Assembly: GCA_015680685.1 (NCBI GenBank)
Contig: MNCI01030164.1
Location: forward strand, 190,841 to 254,840
Source of the DNA: Gnetum montanum
Taxonomy: Eukaryota; Streptophyta; Gnetopsida; Gnetales; Gnetaceae
Reading direction: 5' to 3'
DNA length: 64,000 nucleotides
Shown here: positions 33,204 through 44,299 of the stretch, in pieces
Position numbering within the stretch: the first letter of the stretch is position 1
How the letters are laid out: each line of letters opens with the position of its first letter
Made by a program: the position numbers and the translations under genes
Notes under the pieces: model-generated
Told to the model about the DNA's origin: nothing
Seen by the model: the letters and a program-made list of their open reading frames with translations, nothing else
The model's database searches: none

Positions 33204-33690
33204 TTCATAATGATATTATACAATATAATAAGAAACAAAGTGGAAGCATTAGGAGCCATCCTATTTTTTCCAATATTTCCTCTACCAAAAGATATAGACT
33301 CACCAAATAGGGTATCACAAAACTCATCATGTGTGATGGGAATTATACCATTAATGTAAATATCATTCATGGAAGCACTGGAAATTTCAAGAAGTTCATT
33401 CACAACTTGGGAAGACACCTCAATGACCAAACCCCAAACCATGGAAGTAAAAACCCCAACCGTAGCATTGGAAATTACAATGTTATAATAAAATTACCTA
33501 ATTAAGATTTCAGAAAACAAGAAATTCATTGTAATAAACTTAGCCTAGTTTAGAGCTTGAAAATAACTCATCAAAGTCTCCTGCCTATGCAACAAAAGAG
33601 AGAGAGAGAGCACTCAAAGATGATATTGGTGGATTAGGCTACCTCAAACTAATGTTGGGTGCTAGAGCTTTGGAATTGAGGCATGTAAGT
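33204..33690 (-). pseudogene. 5' half of the retroelement-associated ORF split by element D
   Basis: The minus-strand frame 33442-33204 reads MVWGLVIEVSSQVVNELLEI, NDIYINGIIPITHDEFCDTL-F-G and PNASTLFLIILYNIIMKGMK, then meets TCCCT at the element D boundary. Upstream there are plausible splice sites on the same strand (TTGCATAG near 33570 and CTTAATTAG near 33500), so it may have been intron-bearing. NGIIPITHDEFCDTLFG parallels the segment in exon 4 of the antisense gene of element A. Function unknown. Confidence 0.5.
33597..33610. repeat. (AG)n microsatellite
   Basis: Seven AG units in a row. Confidence 0.9.
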
Positions 33691-33699
33691 GGTTAGTGC

Positions 33700-34560
33700 A
33701 TTGTTGGAACTTACTCTAGATCACTTCTTGGATGGCTACCAATGCTTTGAATCTTTTATAGTCGTGGCTACCAAGGCTTTTTGATGAGAAAGAAGATGTC
33801 TTTCAAAAAAATTAGATGTTTATACTATGATTAAAATGTCAAGTAGAAGTCCTTCATACATAGTAGATGTCTTGGTTGTGTTCAGAAAATAAACAAGTAG
33901 ACATCTTCTTCTTACAATACACATCACTTGCCAAAAGTAGACATATCTTAGAAGATGTCTTCAGGTAAACATATCCTCTAGATGATTCCCAATAGGATGG
34001 AGATTTTGATAGGCTACCATGGTCTATAGTCTTATATGTACTTATTATTAACTTAAAAACTTTCCTCTACCTACATCTCTTATTGAGGAGAGTGAAGGTA
34101 CTTATAAAGCTAAGGAATGAAATTCCTCTTTTGAGGTTCTTCATCTTTTGCAAACTTCCTCAGTCTCCAAGGCTTAGCTTCCTATTACAAATTTGTTCAT
34201 GAGAGTTCCCTCATTCTCTTCTTCCTTCCTTTTGAGTCTCCATTTTGTCTTAACCCCCTTGTTCTTTTGAGTTGTTGTTCAATCTTTCCTATTGTCTTGC
34301 ATAAATTCTTTCTTAGTGCATTTTAATAAGATCAAGGAGTCCTATGAATGTCTAGCTATTCATATGATAATACTTTAAATTGCATTCCCATTGTTTATGC
34401 CCAAATTTATGACAATAATAGCATCTAATCCTTCTATGATAGTGAGAGTGAGTATATTATCAAATCTTTTAATATCCTCTTGACAAATAGGAGCTTCTTC
34501 TATTTTTTATGTAGTGGCATTGTTCCTTGGTATAGTGTTCAAAAAAGATGGGGATGGTGA
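33700..34560. other. Region downstream of copia gag, no gene recognised
   Basis: AT-rich with several GTAGATGTC/GACATCTTC words (33830-33980), similar in flavour to the copia LTR at 36560-36870. It may be a decayed part of that element. No protease, integrase or RT of a copia element was found. Confidence 0.4.
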
Positions 34561-34599
34561 AGATGATTTACTTTTTGTACAAAATTCAAGCCTATTCTT

Positions 34600-36010
34600 A
34601 TCATGTGGGCATTTTCTTGTCATAAAATCAACTGAAGGGATTCTTTTTCCTTCACTAGCCTTTCATTCACAAGTTTGACATTTGCAATTTCCACTTTAGC
34701 TTGCTCATAAGACAATTTTAGTTTTTTATTCTTAGCCCTTTGGTTTGAGAGTTCTCTGGTAAGATTGAAAATTGTTGAATTCAATAGAGAGATCTCATGA
34801 TCCTTTGTCTTAACTTTCTTATTCCACTTATTGTAGATATTTTGAAAAGATAATAATCCATTACATAATAAATCAAACCTTTCCTTATCATTTAGTTCAT
34901 CATCCAAGGAGTCAACATCATCATCTCTGAGAGCAATATAGGTGAGATGTGAATCTTTTACATCATCCTTCATCTCTTCTTCACTTTGATCCTCATCATC
35001 CCAACATGTGTAAAAGTTGGTCTTTTTCATCTCTTTGTTTGAATAGTTCTTTTGTTGTATACTACCATTATTAGGACATTTGGAGGTCATATGGCCTCTT
35101 CCATCACAAATCCAACATTCTAGAGAAGAATAACCAAAAGTAGAATTTGAAAAATTTTTACCTCTCTTTATCTTTGAATGGATTAGATCTCTACTAATTG
35201 AAGCTTTGATCCCTCTTTGCTATGAGTCTTTGTAGCTTTCCTAAGAAAATGGCTATATGCTCTTCATTATCCACATCTAGCTCATTAGGATCCTTTACCT
35301 TACTTAATGATCTAAGGGTAATGGGCTACCTCTCATGAATGCCTCCTTTACTTATGACAATCATTTCATAAGTAATGAGAGCACTTTGAAGCTCTTCAAA
35401 TTTAAGTTTTGAAAAATCCCCAATTTCGACCATCATTGTTACCTTTGGCCTAAATTCTAGTTGTAGTGTCCTAATCATTTTTATAATAACATCACTTTCT
35501 AGAAAATCTTTACAAGTACCTCTAATGGCCACAACATGATCATTTGCTCTAGAAAAATAGTCTTTTATTGTCTCTCCTTTCATCTTGAGCTTATCATACT
35601 CACTTTGCAAAACTAACAATTTAGATTGCTTAACAATAGATGTTCCTTCATAAATTGCCTCTAATGTTCACCAAATTTTGTTGGCCATTCTACATCCTGC
35701 TACTCTATTAAACTTTGATTTATTTAAAACACAATATAAACAATTTTTTGCTTTAGAGTCAAACATGAACTTATCATCTTCTTCTTAACTCCATTTTTAT
35801 TAAGGCTTGATGGCTCCTATTGTGCTATTGATAGGTGGTGTGTAGCTTTCAAGAATGGATTCCTATACTTCAAACTCCATAGATTCAAAGAAGTCCTACA
35901 TCCTCACTTTCCAATAGGCGATTCCAATCCATTGAACATGGATGTCTTTATGTATGAGGTTCCCTCCATTATTCATTCTTGAAGATGATGTAGAACTAGT
36001 TGATGAAGAA
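34600..36010 (-). pseudogene. Ty1/copia gag
   Basis: Minus strand from about 35980: HVQWIGIAYWKVRM (the N-terminal W-K-x-x-M block of copia gag), a UBN2-type core in the open frame 35619-35326 (QSEYDKLKMKGETIKDYFSR, FRPKVTMMVEIGDFSKLKFE, LQSALITYEM), a zinc knuckle C-W-I-C-D-G-R-G-H-M-T-S-K-C (C-x2-C-x4-H-x4-C) near 35125-35085, then a frame 35090-34620 rich in acidic residues (DDEDQSEEEMKDD) and ending in a coiled coil (LSYEQAKVEIANVKLVNERL). It forms the particle core. It is followed by no pol, so the element is truncated or was non-autonomous. Several stops lie before the UBN2 part. Confidence 0.85.
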
Positions 36011-36022
36011 GCAAGAGTACTA

Positions 36023-36035
36023 GGATCTGATACCA
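36023..36035 (-). promoter_or_regulatory. tRNA-iMet primer binding site of the copia element
   Basis: Minus strand TGGTATCAGATCC. The first ten bases match the complement of the plant initiator tRNA-Met 3' end, a standard copia primer site, directly next to the LTR end at 36040. Confidence 0.85.
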
Positions 36036-36039
36036 CTTA

Positions 36040-37131
36040 AGGATCATAGAACATAGAAGGGAGGGGATGAATAATTTTCCCAAATCAAAAATTCAATAAT
36101 ATAATTTTACACATCAAATTTACATGGTTCCCCTACTTGGGTACTCCATAGTCAAATGGTAGATCACTTGCACACCTCCAAACTTTGTTTCCCTCAAAAT
36201 GTGGTTTGAAGGATACCACACCCTTGATAAGCTCTACAAATCCACTCAACCTCACAAGGTTCCAACAAGCTTAGAATCTTGTTTCCAGGATCCCACAACC
36301 TTTACAAATTGAGCTCTGCTCTAGAGTATTATGATGCTACACCAACAATCAATCCTATAAGATCCTAACAAGCTTAAGGATGATGCCTTCTCACAAGAAG
36401 CACATCAACCCCACAAGACAAAAAAAGAGAAGCAAAAATTACAAGGAAAGGATGCAACTGATTTGCTAGTCCATGCACTTTGAGGTCCAGCATAATTGAT
36501 CACTACAATAGTACAATAGAGAGTACAATGAAGCACATAAGTATAATAAAATAATATGCACAAGGATTACTTGATGTTAACACTTTCTTGCACATTCCCC
36601 AAGAGAATAAAGTCTTCTTATAGAATTGATGCTTCCAAAATCACCTCAGAATTAATGCAATGACAATTTGATGGCTAGGGGAGATGTCTTCTTCAAGATT
36701 GGGATGTCTCACTATTTAGACTTTAATTCAAGGTAGAAGTCTCATATCCAAGGAAGATGTCTTCTAGGAAATGTCTACATGTACATTTCTTATCTTGATA
36801 ATAGAAATCTACTATTTTTCCAAGATGTCTTCTCTAGTTCTTTTGTACTTCAACCAAGATGTCTTATACTTCTTGTAGACATATAGTTAGTTTTTGAACT
36901 CTTCTTCTTGAGGCTTCCTTTCATTGATTTCACTCATCCATATTTTTGGAGACTTCTTCATTTTTCTATAGTCTTCATCTTTGTCCTTACTCCTACTTAA
37001 GTCCTTCTAGTCTTCACTTTCACATCTCTTTGTAGATGTCATTTCTTGGACACTCCTTATGATCTCCATGTTCTTGTCATATAAACACAACAATCACACA
37101 AACATCCGTATTCTTCATTTTTCTTAAGGTT
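36040..37131 (-). repeat. Copia 5' LTR, larger part (split by element E)
   Basis: Aligns with 59854 to about 61130, starting GGATCATAGAAC. The remaining 19 bases lie at 50404-50422 beyond element E, ending GGTCA. The whole LTR would be about 1.1 kb. Confidence 0.75.
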
Positions 37132-38021
37132 TGATGAAGCATCTAGTCACTGTGTTGACTGGGCCACATCAATGAAGCCTCTAACATGACCACATCGACA
37201 TGACCCCATCGACACATCTTTCCAAGCGTTGACGTGGCCTCGTCAATGCAAAGTCCATTTTCTACTATAAATCTGCATGCATCTGCCACATTTATGGCAT
37301 CTTTTTTTCAATATGTAGCAAAGATCTTGTAATTTTTCTTTGTGAAAGTTAAAATATTTCCCAAGTGCCCACAGCAGGAGTTTGAAGAGTTTACGACTCT
37401 TTATTCGAGCACTAATGTACCTGAGCCCATTGGCAAGACTCGCAATAAAGACGAGCTTTTTGAGCATTCCTTGTAGCATTTGGATTAAACTACTTAAGCA
37501 TTAAAATATTTTAACATTTTAATATTTTAATAATTCTAAAAGCTTTATTATTATTGCTTTATAGTTACAGTCCTTTTTATAGTTTATGAGAACCATAAGC
37601 ACGACTATCTCAAACATATATCTAACACTTGACAACCTAGTGATACCTAATGTCCAGTAACCTAGTAGTGATTAGGACATGCTCAAGATGTGCACGGAGG
37701 ATGGGATCAATTTTTTATGCTAGGGATAGTTAAATGATAGAGTGGAGAAATTGTAAAATTATATAGCCTTTCATTTCCTACACTAGAAGAATTAGACTTT
37801 AAAGATAAAAAGAACACTTATAAAAATCATTTGCCTCAATCTCACTCAACCATCTCTTTAGAATATCATAAGTGAGGTTGGGAAGACAACGATCACTCTA
37901 ACTGAGGTTTTGCAGGCTAGAATTCTATGTACATAAGTGCTTGCAGTTTTCAAAATTTGACCAGGTTGCACGTGAACACTTGTGATTCGTATGGTTGGGC
38001 ATAGGGGTACCTCACCACTCA
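37132..38021 (+). repeat. 5' LTR of element E
   Basis: 890 bp with TATA box CTACTATAAATC at 37262-37273. The first half differs strongly from the 3' LTR (around 15 percent by eye); the last 310 bp differs by only about 3 percent. Confidence 0.9.
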
Positions 38022-38025
38022 TCAT

Positions 38026-38043
38026 TGGCACCATTGCTAGGGA
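38026..38043 (+). promoter_or_regulatory. tRNA-Asp primer binding site of element E
   Basis: TGGCACCATTGCTAGGGA lies four bases after the LTR. The canonical Athila site is TGGCGCCGTTGCCGGGGA. All four differences are C>T or G>A. Confidence 0.8.
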
Positions 38044-38186
38044 CTATTAGTCTTCCATGCACTATTTAGCCTTACCAAGATCATCACTTACCTCATTGGA
38101 ACAAACCCATTATATCGAAATCTACTCACACTAGGTGACTTAGGTAAGGGTAAGGCACACCAAGTTATTTATTATTTAACACTAAT

Positions 38187-40150
38187 ATGTCTTCTTCTCA
38201 TAGGCAAGACAAATCCAATCCATAAGTGCCCCAGGAATTTTAGGTGATATATACTCATCTAGATGAGTATATACCCAACTTCACCTTCATCTTGCATCAA
38301 GATGAGCAAATGCGATGGCAGGACATGAAGGGCAACATTATATTACCCCCTAATTGATCTGTTCCCAGAATGCTGCTCCAAACTCTCACTAGATTGGGCA
38401 TTCAGGATTGAGTTGAGGAGTACATGATGGAGGATCACGATTATTGGGAGTATCGTCCAGATGGGGCATAGTATAAGTAGGACCTACATTAGTCCAAACA
38501 CCATGAACAAGCAAAGGGCAAATGGTCTAGTAACCCTTTGTCCCTACCAGCCCAACACGATGATGAGGGACCTATCCCTTGTAGTTTCCATTCTTTCGCA
38601 TCTTTTCCCCCATTTCAAACCATCTAATCCATCATAAAAAATAGAGGTTTAAGTAACCAAGAGTTCTAGGATGTTGAGGAATCTCCTAGAGGAGATCATG
38701 GTGAAGGTGAAGATGGACATGATGGTCGAGGCCATCATCAAGGAAGAGGAGGTGATTGACATAGTGGAGAAGGTAATCCCTCCCCCTCTACTCATTCCCC
38801 TCTTTCCACCTTAGCTTCATTAGGTTCTAAATCTAACCACAATTTTCATAGGAGGGATCATGATAATGATGATCAAGGAGGTTGATGGGGAGAGTGTGAC
38901 CAAGGGCATGAGTAGTCACGAGAGGATCACTGTAATGAAAGGAGAGGTAGCAGAGACTGTCACAGACACCATGGCCATCATTAGGATCATAACTTTGATG
39001 AACCACTACTTGCCACTCAAAGCATGCTTAACATAATAGAGGTACTTCACATACCTACCAATCATTTGCATGATATCCAGATCAAGTGCCTTGATATGAA
39101 CAACATTCCTATTCCTAGATTTGAAGGGAGATATAATTGTGACCCGCAGACTCAGTTGCATGCATTTCATGATGCCTGCACCCTGCAGAATATTGAAAAT
39201 GAATGGTAGAAACTAAAGCTATTCCCCTGAATGCTCATTAAGGAGGTAGAAAGCTGGTACTAGTCTTAGGAGCCAGAATTAATCAAGCAATAGAATATGA
39301 TGCTAGAGCTCTTCAATGAAAAATGGCAAACTTACTCTAGGGTGTCTAATTTGAGACGATAGATTCAGAGGTGAAAACAAGGTAGCCACAAGCCCTTAGA
39401 TGCAGCCATGATTAGATATTACTCATTATTACACAAATTCCCTGGTCATGGCTACTCTCAGCATGAGTAGCTCCACCATGTCATAGATGGGTTCTATTTT
39501 GAAACAAGAAGGACTCTTGGCATCTACGCTCAAGGATGGCTATCCAAGTTAAGGGCTCATCAGCTTCAATGATTAATTAAGTAGGTAGCCAAGGAAGAGG
39601 GAGAACTATGGAAATAGGAAATCATAGAGTAATATAATCAAGACCCTTCCATCTGGAAGAGAGAGGTTTGATTTTATGAAGATGATGAGGAGTCATCTCT
39701 AGATGTAGTGGTGAATAGGAAAAGTTTACCCATACAAAAGTTTTCTTCTAAAATTTTGACCAAGGTGGACAAGATGTGGGATTCTTTGGATGAAAAATTC
39801 CAAAGTGTTCTAAAAATTTCCAAAGAATCCAAAGAACGGAGTAATGATTAGGATTGAAAAAGGATAAAAGAGGTTGAACATGCCTACCACAAAGGTAAGG
39901 GTAGGGTTGCTATAGTAGAATAAGTGGCAAACTCGAACACCTAGGAAGAAGATGGATGTAGCATATGCCAGTATAAACATCCTAATGGATGTTGCCCCAT
40001 GGTGTCACATCTACAAGAATCTAGGGTGTACACTCTAAACCCTCGCTTAGCAAAATGTAAAACACCTTGGAGATTGCCTTATCCCCAAGGCAATTCTAGG
40101 TAGTTCCACCAGCAATAGGGATATTATCCAAGTGGAGCTTCGCCACAAGC
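38187..40150 (+). pseudogene. Gag of element E
   Basis: Start ATG at 38187 (MSSSHRQDKSNP); the frame stays the same to 39209 with stops. The recognisable capsid part is at 39024-39240 (LNIIEVLHIPTNHLHDIQIK, IPRFEGRYNCDPQTQLHAFH, then LKLFP). Low-complexity stretches with His, Gly and Arg surround it (38680-39000). A zinc knuckle C-S-I-C-Q-Y-K-H-P-N-G-C-C (C-x2-C-x3-H-x4-C) lies near 39957-39995. At least ten stops. A 26-bp perfect palindrome (38248-38273) sits near the start. It would make the particle shell. Confidence 0.75.
38248..38273. repeat. 26-bp perfect palindrome in the 5' region of element E
   Basis: TATATACTCATCT joined directly to its reverse complement AGATGAGTATATA, centred between 38260 and 38261. 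In RNA it would be self-complementary, as are retroviral dimer-initiation sites, and it lies about 205 bases after the primer site. That role is a guess. Confidence 0.9.
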
Positions 40151-40699
40151 GTATAAGCACTACCAACAATGATAGCATCCATAGTCGTGGAGGATGCCAC
40201 CCCCAAGGTAGCAATACCCTTACTGATAGCTAGATCCTTATGGGTACTATGTTTAGTAGCCAATCTCCCCGTAGGACTCTTCTAGTCATGCAACCTTCCA
40301 AAATTATTACTACCCTCCAGAATACTTTTGGGCCCAATCTCTATCACCTAAGGGGGGAACCCCACATCTACTCTATCCTCCACCACCTTCTTTTATCATA
40401 CCTATCCATTAGCCCTCAACTCAGTTACCTCCTACTCTGCCCATGCAAGGAGAAATACCTCCACAGCCATAGCAACATAATGCCACAAGGGCCATCAATC
40501 TACAACTGGCTTCCTAGTCAAGTGGGTTAGAATCAAAACCATAGAAACATTCTTTTTTCCAAATTAATAACCTAAACACACCATCACACTCATCTGTGGC
40601 TAGTGCCCTTGCATCTCCAACTACCTCTGATACTCAATCATTCAAGCAACCTTCGAACCAAACACCTTCCAATGTGCAAATCGTCATGTTAATACATAA

Positions 40700-41200
40700 T
40701 GTGATGGACTGAATTAAGGCGGGTCATCTCCCTTGAAAATTAGCTAATCCAAGAATCCCCTTTATATACCTTCAGGTAGCAAGGAACCAACCATGCAAAG
40801 ATCTTTTGGATTCAAGGTCAAGTGTCAAACTAATCTCACATAATATGTATAAGACTTGGAACCTATCCTCGTTGAAGGAGAGCAACATTTGGCTTGAGTT
40901 AGCAGACCAATCCATTACCATTCCCTTGGGATTGGTAGAAGATATTGTGACCACCATTTGTGGGTGGTCCTACCCTATTGATTTCTTAGTGATCCATGTT
41001 GATAACTGCAAAGGGGAGTTCTCTATTATAATGGAAAGAGCATGGCTCAGCACAGTGGATGCATGTTTGGGGTTCCGGGATCTCTTCCTTGAAATTTCCA
41101 AAGAAAATTTCTTTGGGAAGATCAAGAAGAAGCATGTTCCATGCATTACATATAGTGACTCTGAGTGCAACTGTGTGTAGCAAATTTGGTCCATTAAGTG
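40700..41200 (+). pseudogene. Aspartic protease of element E
   Basis: Open frame 40806-41180. The active-site loop D-S-R-S-S-V-K-L-I corresponds to Athila D-L-G-S-S-V-N-L-M; the catalytic Asp is kept and the Gly is lost. Then LELADQSITIPLGLVEDIVT, YPIDFLVIH and ERAWLSTVDACLGFR, corresponding to G-R-P-W-L-S-T-x-D-A. This is the Athila type, distinct from the IDDGATTN type of elements A, B and D. Confidence 0.75.
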
Positions 41201-41489
41201 AACATCCATTCAAACGTGCATTTGGTGTGCCATCGAATCACAAATTCAATGATGCATGTACGTAGCAGCCACTAATCAAGAAGGCACCCAGTGGTTGACC
41301 GCTGATTATGATAGTGGCACCCTATGCATGGAACCCTTTGAGAGCCTTGTATGTACCTATATGGGGAGCATAAATGAACTAGAATAGGTCCATTAGCAAC
41401 TTTTCACTACTAATGATGCTACCAATTAGAGAAAGTTGCAGATCCTTGAAAGCTTTAAACAGGAGCCCCTATAACTAAAATCCTTACTG

Positions 41490-42480
41490 GTCAATTTGGA
41501 ATATGCATTCTTGCAAAATGGTAAGCTAGTAATAATTAATGCCAGTCTTGCTCCTGAGCAAAAGAAGAAGTTGCTAAGGATGATGAATAAGTGGTTGACT
41601 ATCTTCGCATGGTCATATCTTAAGTTAATGGGGATTGATCCAAGGGTATGCCAACATAGAATCTATATCTTCCCTTCCATCAAGCCACAATGATAGACGC
41701 AAAGATGATTAAATCCAAAACTTAAATAGATCGTTAAAGATAAAATTGAGCAATTTTTGAAGGTGGGATTCATCTACCCAATTGCAGATAGCGACTGGGT
41801 CAGCCCACTCATTATTGTGCCAAAAAAAATGGAAAATGGAGATTCTATTTCAATTTTTGATTACTAAATATGGCAACCTTTAAGGATCATTTTCCACTTC
41901 CATTTGTGGACCAAGTGTTGGATACCATTTTAGGGTATCATTATTACAGCTTCCTAGATGGTTACAATGGCTATAACCAAATCCAAATTGCGCTAGAGGA
42001 CTAAGCCAAGCCAATGTTTACGAGTCCTTAGGGGACTTTCGCATATAGGAAGATGCCCTTTGGCCTGTGTAATGCACCCGTAACCTTTCAATGTCTTGTC
42101 CTTAGCATCTTCCAGTTGCAAATCGGCAATGGTGTAGAAGTTTTTACGGATGACTTCTCCACCTATGGGACAACATTCAAGCAAGCCTTGCACCACCTTG
42201 AGTAGGTTTTGAAGCAATGTGTAGAAACTAACTTACAGCTCAACTGGTAAAAGAGCCACCTAAGAAGGCATTATTTTGGGGCATCGAATTTCACAAGTAG
42301 GGATCAGAGTGGATGCTAAGAAAATCAAGGTTATCCAAGGAATTACCAGTCAACTAGAAACTGTAAAGGATGTCTGATTCTTCCTTGGACACACTGGTTA
42401 CTATTGGCACTTCATCAAGAACTTTTCAAAGATTACCAAGTTGTTGGTGGAGCTAACCAAGAAAGATGCCCCATTTTTCT
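41490..42480 (+). pseudogene. Reverse transcriptase of element E
   Basis: The linker 41496-41693 (KKKLLRMMNKWLTIFAWSYL, GIDPRVCQHRI) precedes RT blocks: VGFIYPIADSDWVSPLIIVP near 41765, FKDHFPLPFVDQVLDTILGY near 41885, YYSFLDGYNGYNQIQIALED near 41945, GTFAYRKMPFGLCNAPVTFQ near 42035. The catalytic box is FTDDFSTYG near 42141; the two aspartates are kept. QGSEWMLRKSRL-type connection sequences follow. It has several frameshifts (near 41850 and 42000) and stops. Confidence 0.85.
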
Positions 42481-42539
42481 GGACTAGGAAATGTGAATTT
42501 GCATTCCAAATGCTGAAGAAAAAAATCATAGAGACTCCA

Positions 42540-42935
42540 ATTCTATGAGCCCTTGATTGATCCAGGCCATTTCACATCATGACATATGTGTCTAATTACG
42601 CTTTGGAAGCCATGCTCACACAGTTGGATGATCAGAAGCATCCATATTACATCCATTATGCAAGCTATAGTATTGTGGGTGCTCAGCTAAATTAAACCAC
42701 CACCGAAAAGGAGTTAATGGCAGTGGCGTTCACCTTGAAAAAGTTCTGCCACTATGTGCTCAGATACAAGGTGTTTGTACATACGAACCACAATTTCATC
42801 CAGTTACTTATGAATAAACCAACAGTGAGCCCCCGTATCATACAATGGCTCATGATCCTTCAAGAATTTGATCTTACTATGGTAGAAAAAAAGGGAATTG
42901 AGAATGTGATGGCTAATCACTTGTCTTAGTTACAA
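42540..42935 (+). pseudogene. RNase H of element E
   Basis: SNYALEAMLTQLDDQKHPYY, TTTEKELMAVAFTLKKF, CHYVLRYKVFVHTNHNFIQL and RIIQWLMILQEFDLTMVEKK. The metal-binding Asp of both S-D-Y and H-T-D-H blocks has become Asn (SNYA and HTNH, both GAY>AAY), so the domain is catalytically dead; the EKE glutamate remains. It belongs to the single RNase H type, with no second domain before integrase. Confidence 0.85.
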
Positions 42936-43129
42936 TGGAATAGCATGGAGGAGGAGAGCCCACTCTCTAACCATTTTCCACATGAACTTCTCTTTGCTAG
43001 AGTAGTCACAAAGGAAGCTCCCATAGAAGCGAATTGGTTTAATGACATCTTTACCTATCTTCTTACACAAGAGCTACCAAAGCAGTTGGATCATTGGAAG
43101 AAATAATGGTTTATTCATAGAGCCAAGCA

Positions 43130-44290
43130 CTTCATGGAAATTAATGGAAACCTTTAAAAGGTGTGTGTGGATGGCTTGGTTCAATGGTGCATCTTTGATG
43201 TAGATCAACTATGCATCCTCCAAGATGCTCATGAGGGCCCTTGTGGGGCTCATTATGCAGGAAGGTGCACAACCATTAAGATCCTACTCATAGGATGCTA
43301 CTGGCCTACACTCTTTAGAGATGCTCTATCGTTCGTCCGCTCCTATGATCGATGTCAAAGAGATGGTATGATGATGATAAGAATGGAGGGACCTCAATAG
43401 TGGATTCAACCACTTGAATCCTTTGACATTTGGGGCATCGACTTCAGGAACCCCATCACAGCCATGTCAAATGGGAAGGTGTACATCATTGTTGCGGTGG
43501 ACTACTACACCAAGTGGATAGAGGTAGCAGCCATCACCGATTGTTCATCAACCACAACCACGTGGTTTGTTCAATAGCAAATTGTGAATAGGTTTGGAGT
43601 GCTGCATGCACTCATTTGAAATAATGGCACTCACTTTACGGGCACTACCTTTCTTAAACTCATGCAGTGTTTGAGAGTAGAACATAAACTAACAACACCC
43701 TATCATCCCCAAGCCAATGGGCAAGCTGAAGTCACACACTGGGAGGTTACAAAAATCCTAACTAGGATGATTAGCAAATATAAGAGGGATTGGAGCACAA
43801 AACTTAACAATGCCCTCTAGGCCTACTGCTCAACCTAGAAACTTCCTATAGGCTACTGCCCTTACAAGTTAGTGTACAAAAAACTACCAATGCTCCTAAT
43901 TCAAGAAGAACTCTAAACACTATCCACTGCAAGTGACTTAGATCTTGACTTACCCTTAGCACAACAAGAATGGCTCATCAACTTGAATGTGCTAGATGAG
44001 AATCAGTTAGTAGCCCTATCATCAAATGAGGTGTATAAGGAATATAACAAACAATTTCATGACCTTAGGATTTAGAAGGTAATTTTTTAACATGGAGATA
44101 AGGTTCTCTATTGGAAGCCCACACATGTGCCGCAACGGACCAAATTTCAAACACTATGGAAGGGACCTTATATTTTTTTCGAGACCTTTCCATCTAGGGC
44201 CCTACTCATACATAAACCTAAAGACCCAACAAAAACATGGTTGGTCAACATGCAATAATTGAAACCCTTCCATGAACTACACTAAACCAA
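43130..44290 (+). pseudogene. Integrase of element E
   Basis: The zinc-finger region at 43225-43365 reads DAHEGPCGAHYAGR, GCYWPTLFRDALSFVRSYDR-C-Q; the first Cys is replaced by Tyr. The core is FDIWGIDFRNPITAMSNGKV near 43418, YIIVAVDYYTKWIEVAAI, then NNGTHFTGTTF (second Asp to Asn) near 43620, and PYHPQANGQAEVTHWEVTKI near 43705. The C-terminus reads FKTLWKGPYIFFETFPSRAL-like GPY sequence near 44155 and NMQXLKPFHE at 44250. Stops lie at 43578, 43617 and 43818. Confidence 0.85.
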
Positions 44291-44299
44291 TGTTGCTAC

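Noticed and set aside
40970-41213. Minus-strand open frames opposite the element E protease
   Set aside because: Shadow frames; the plus strand carries the protease motifs.
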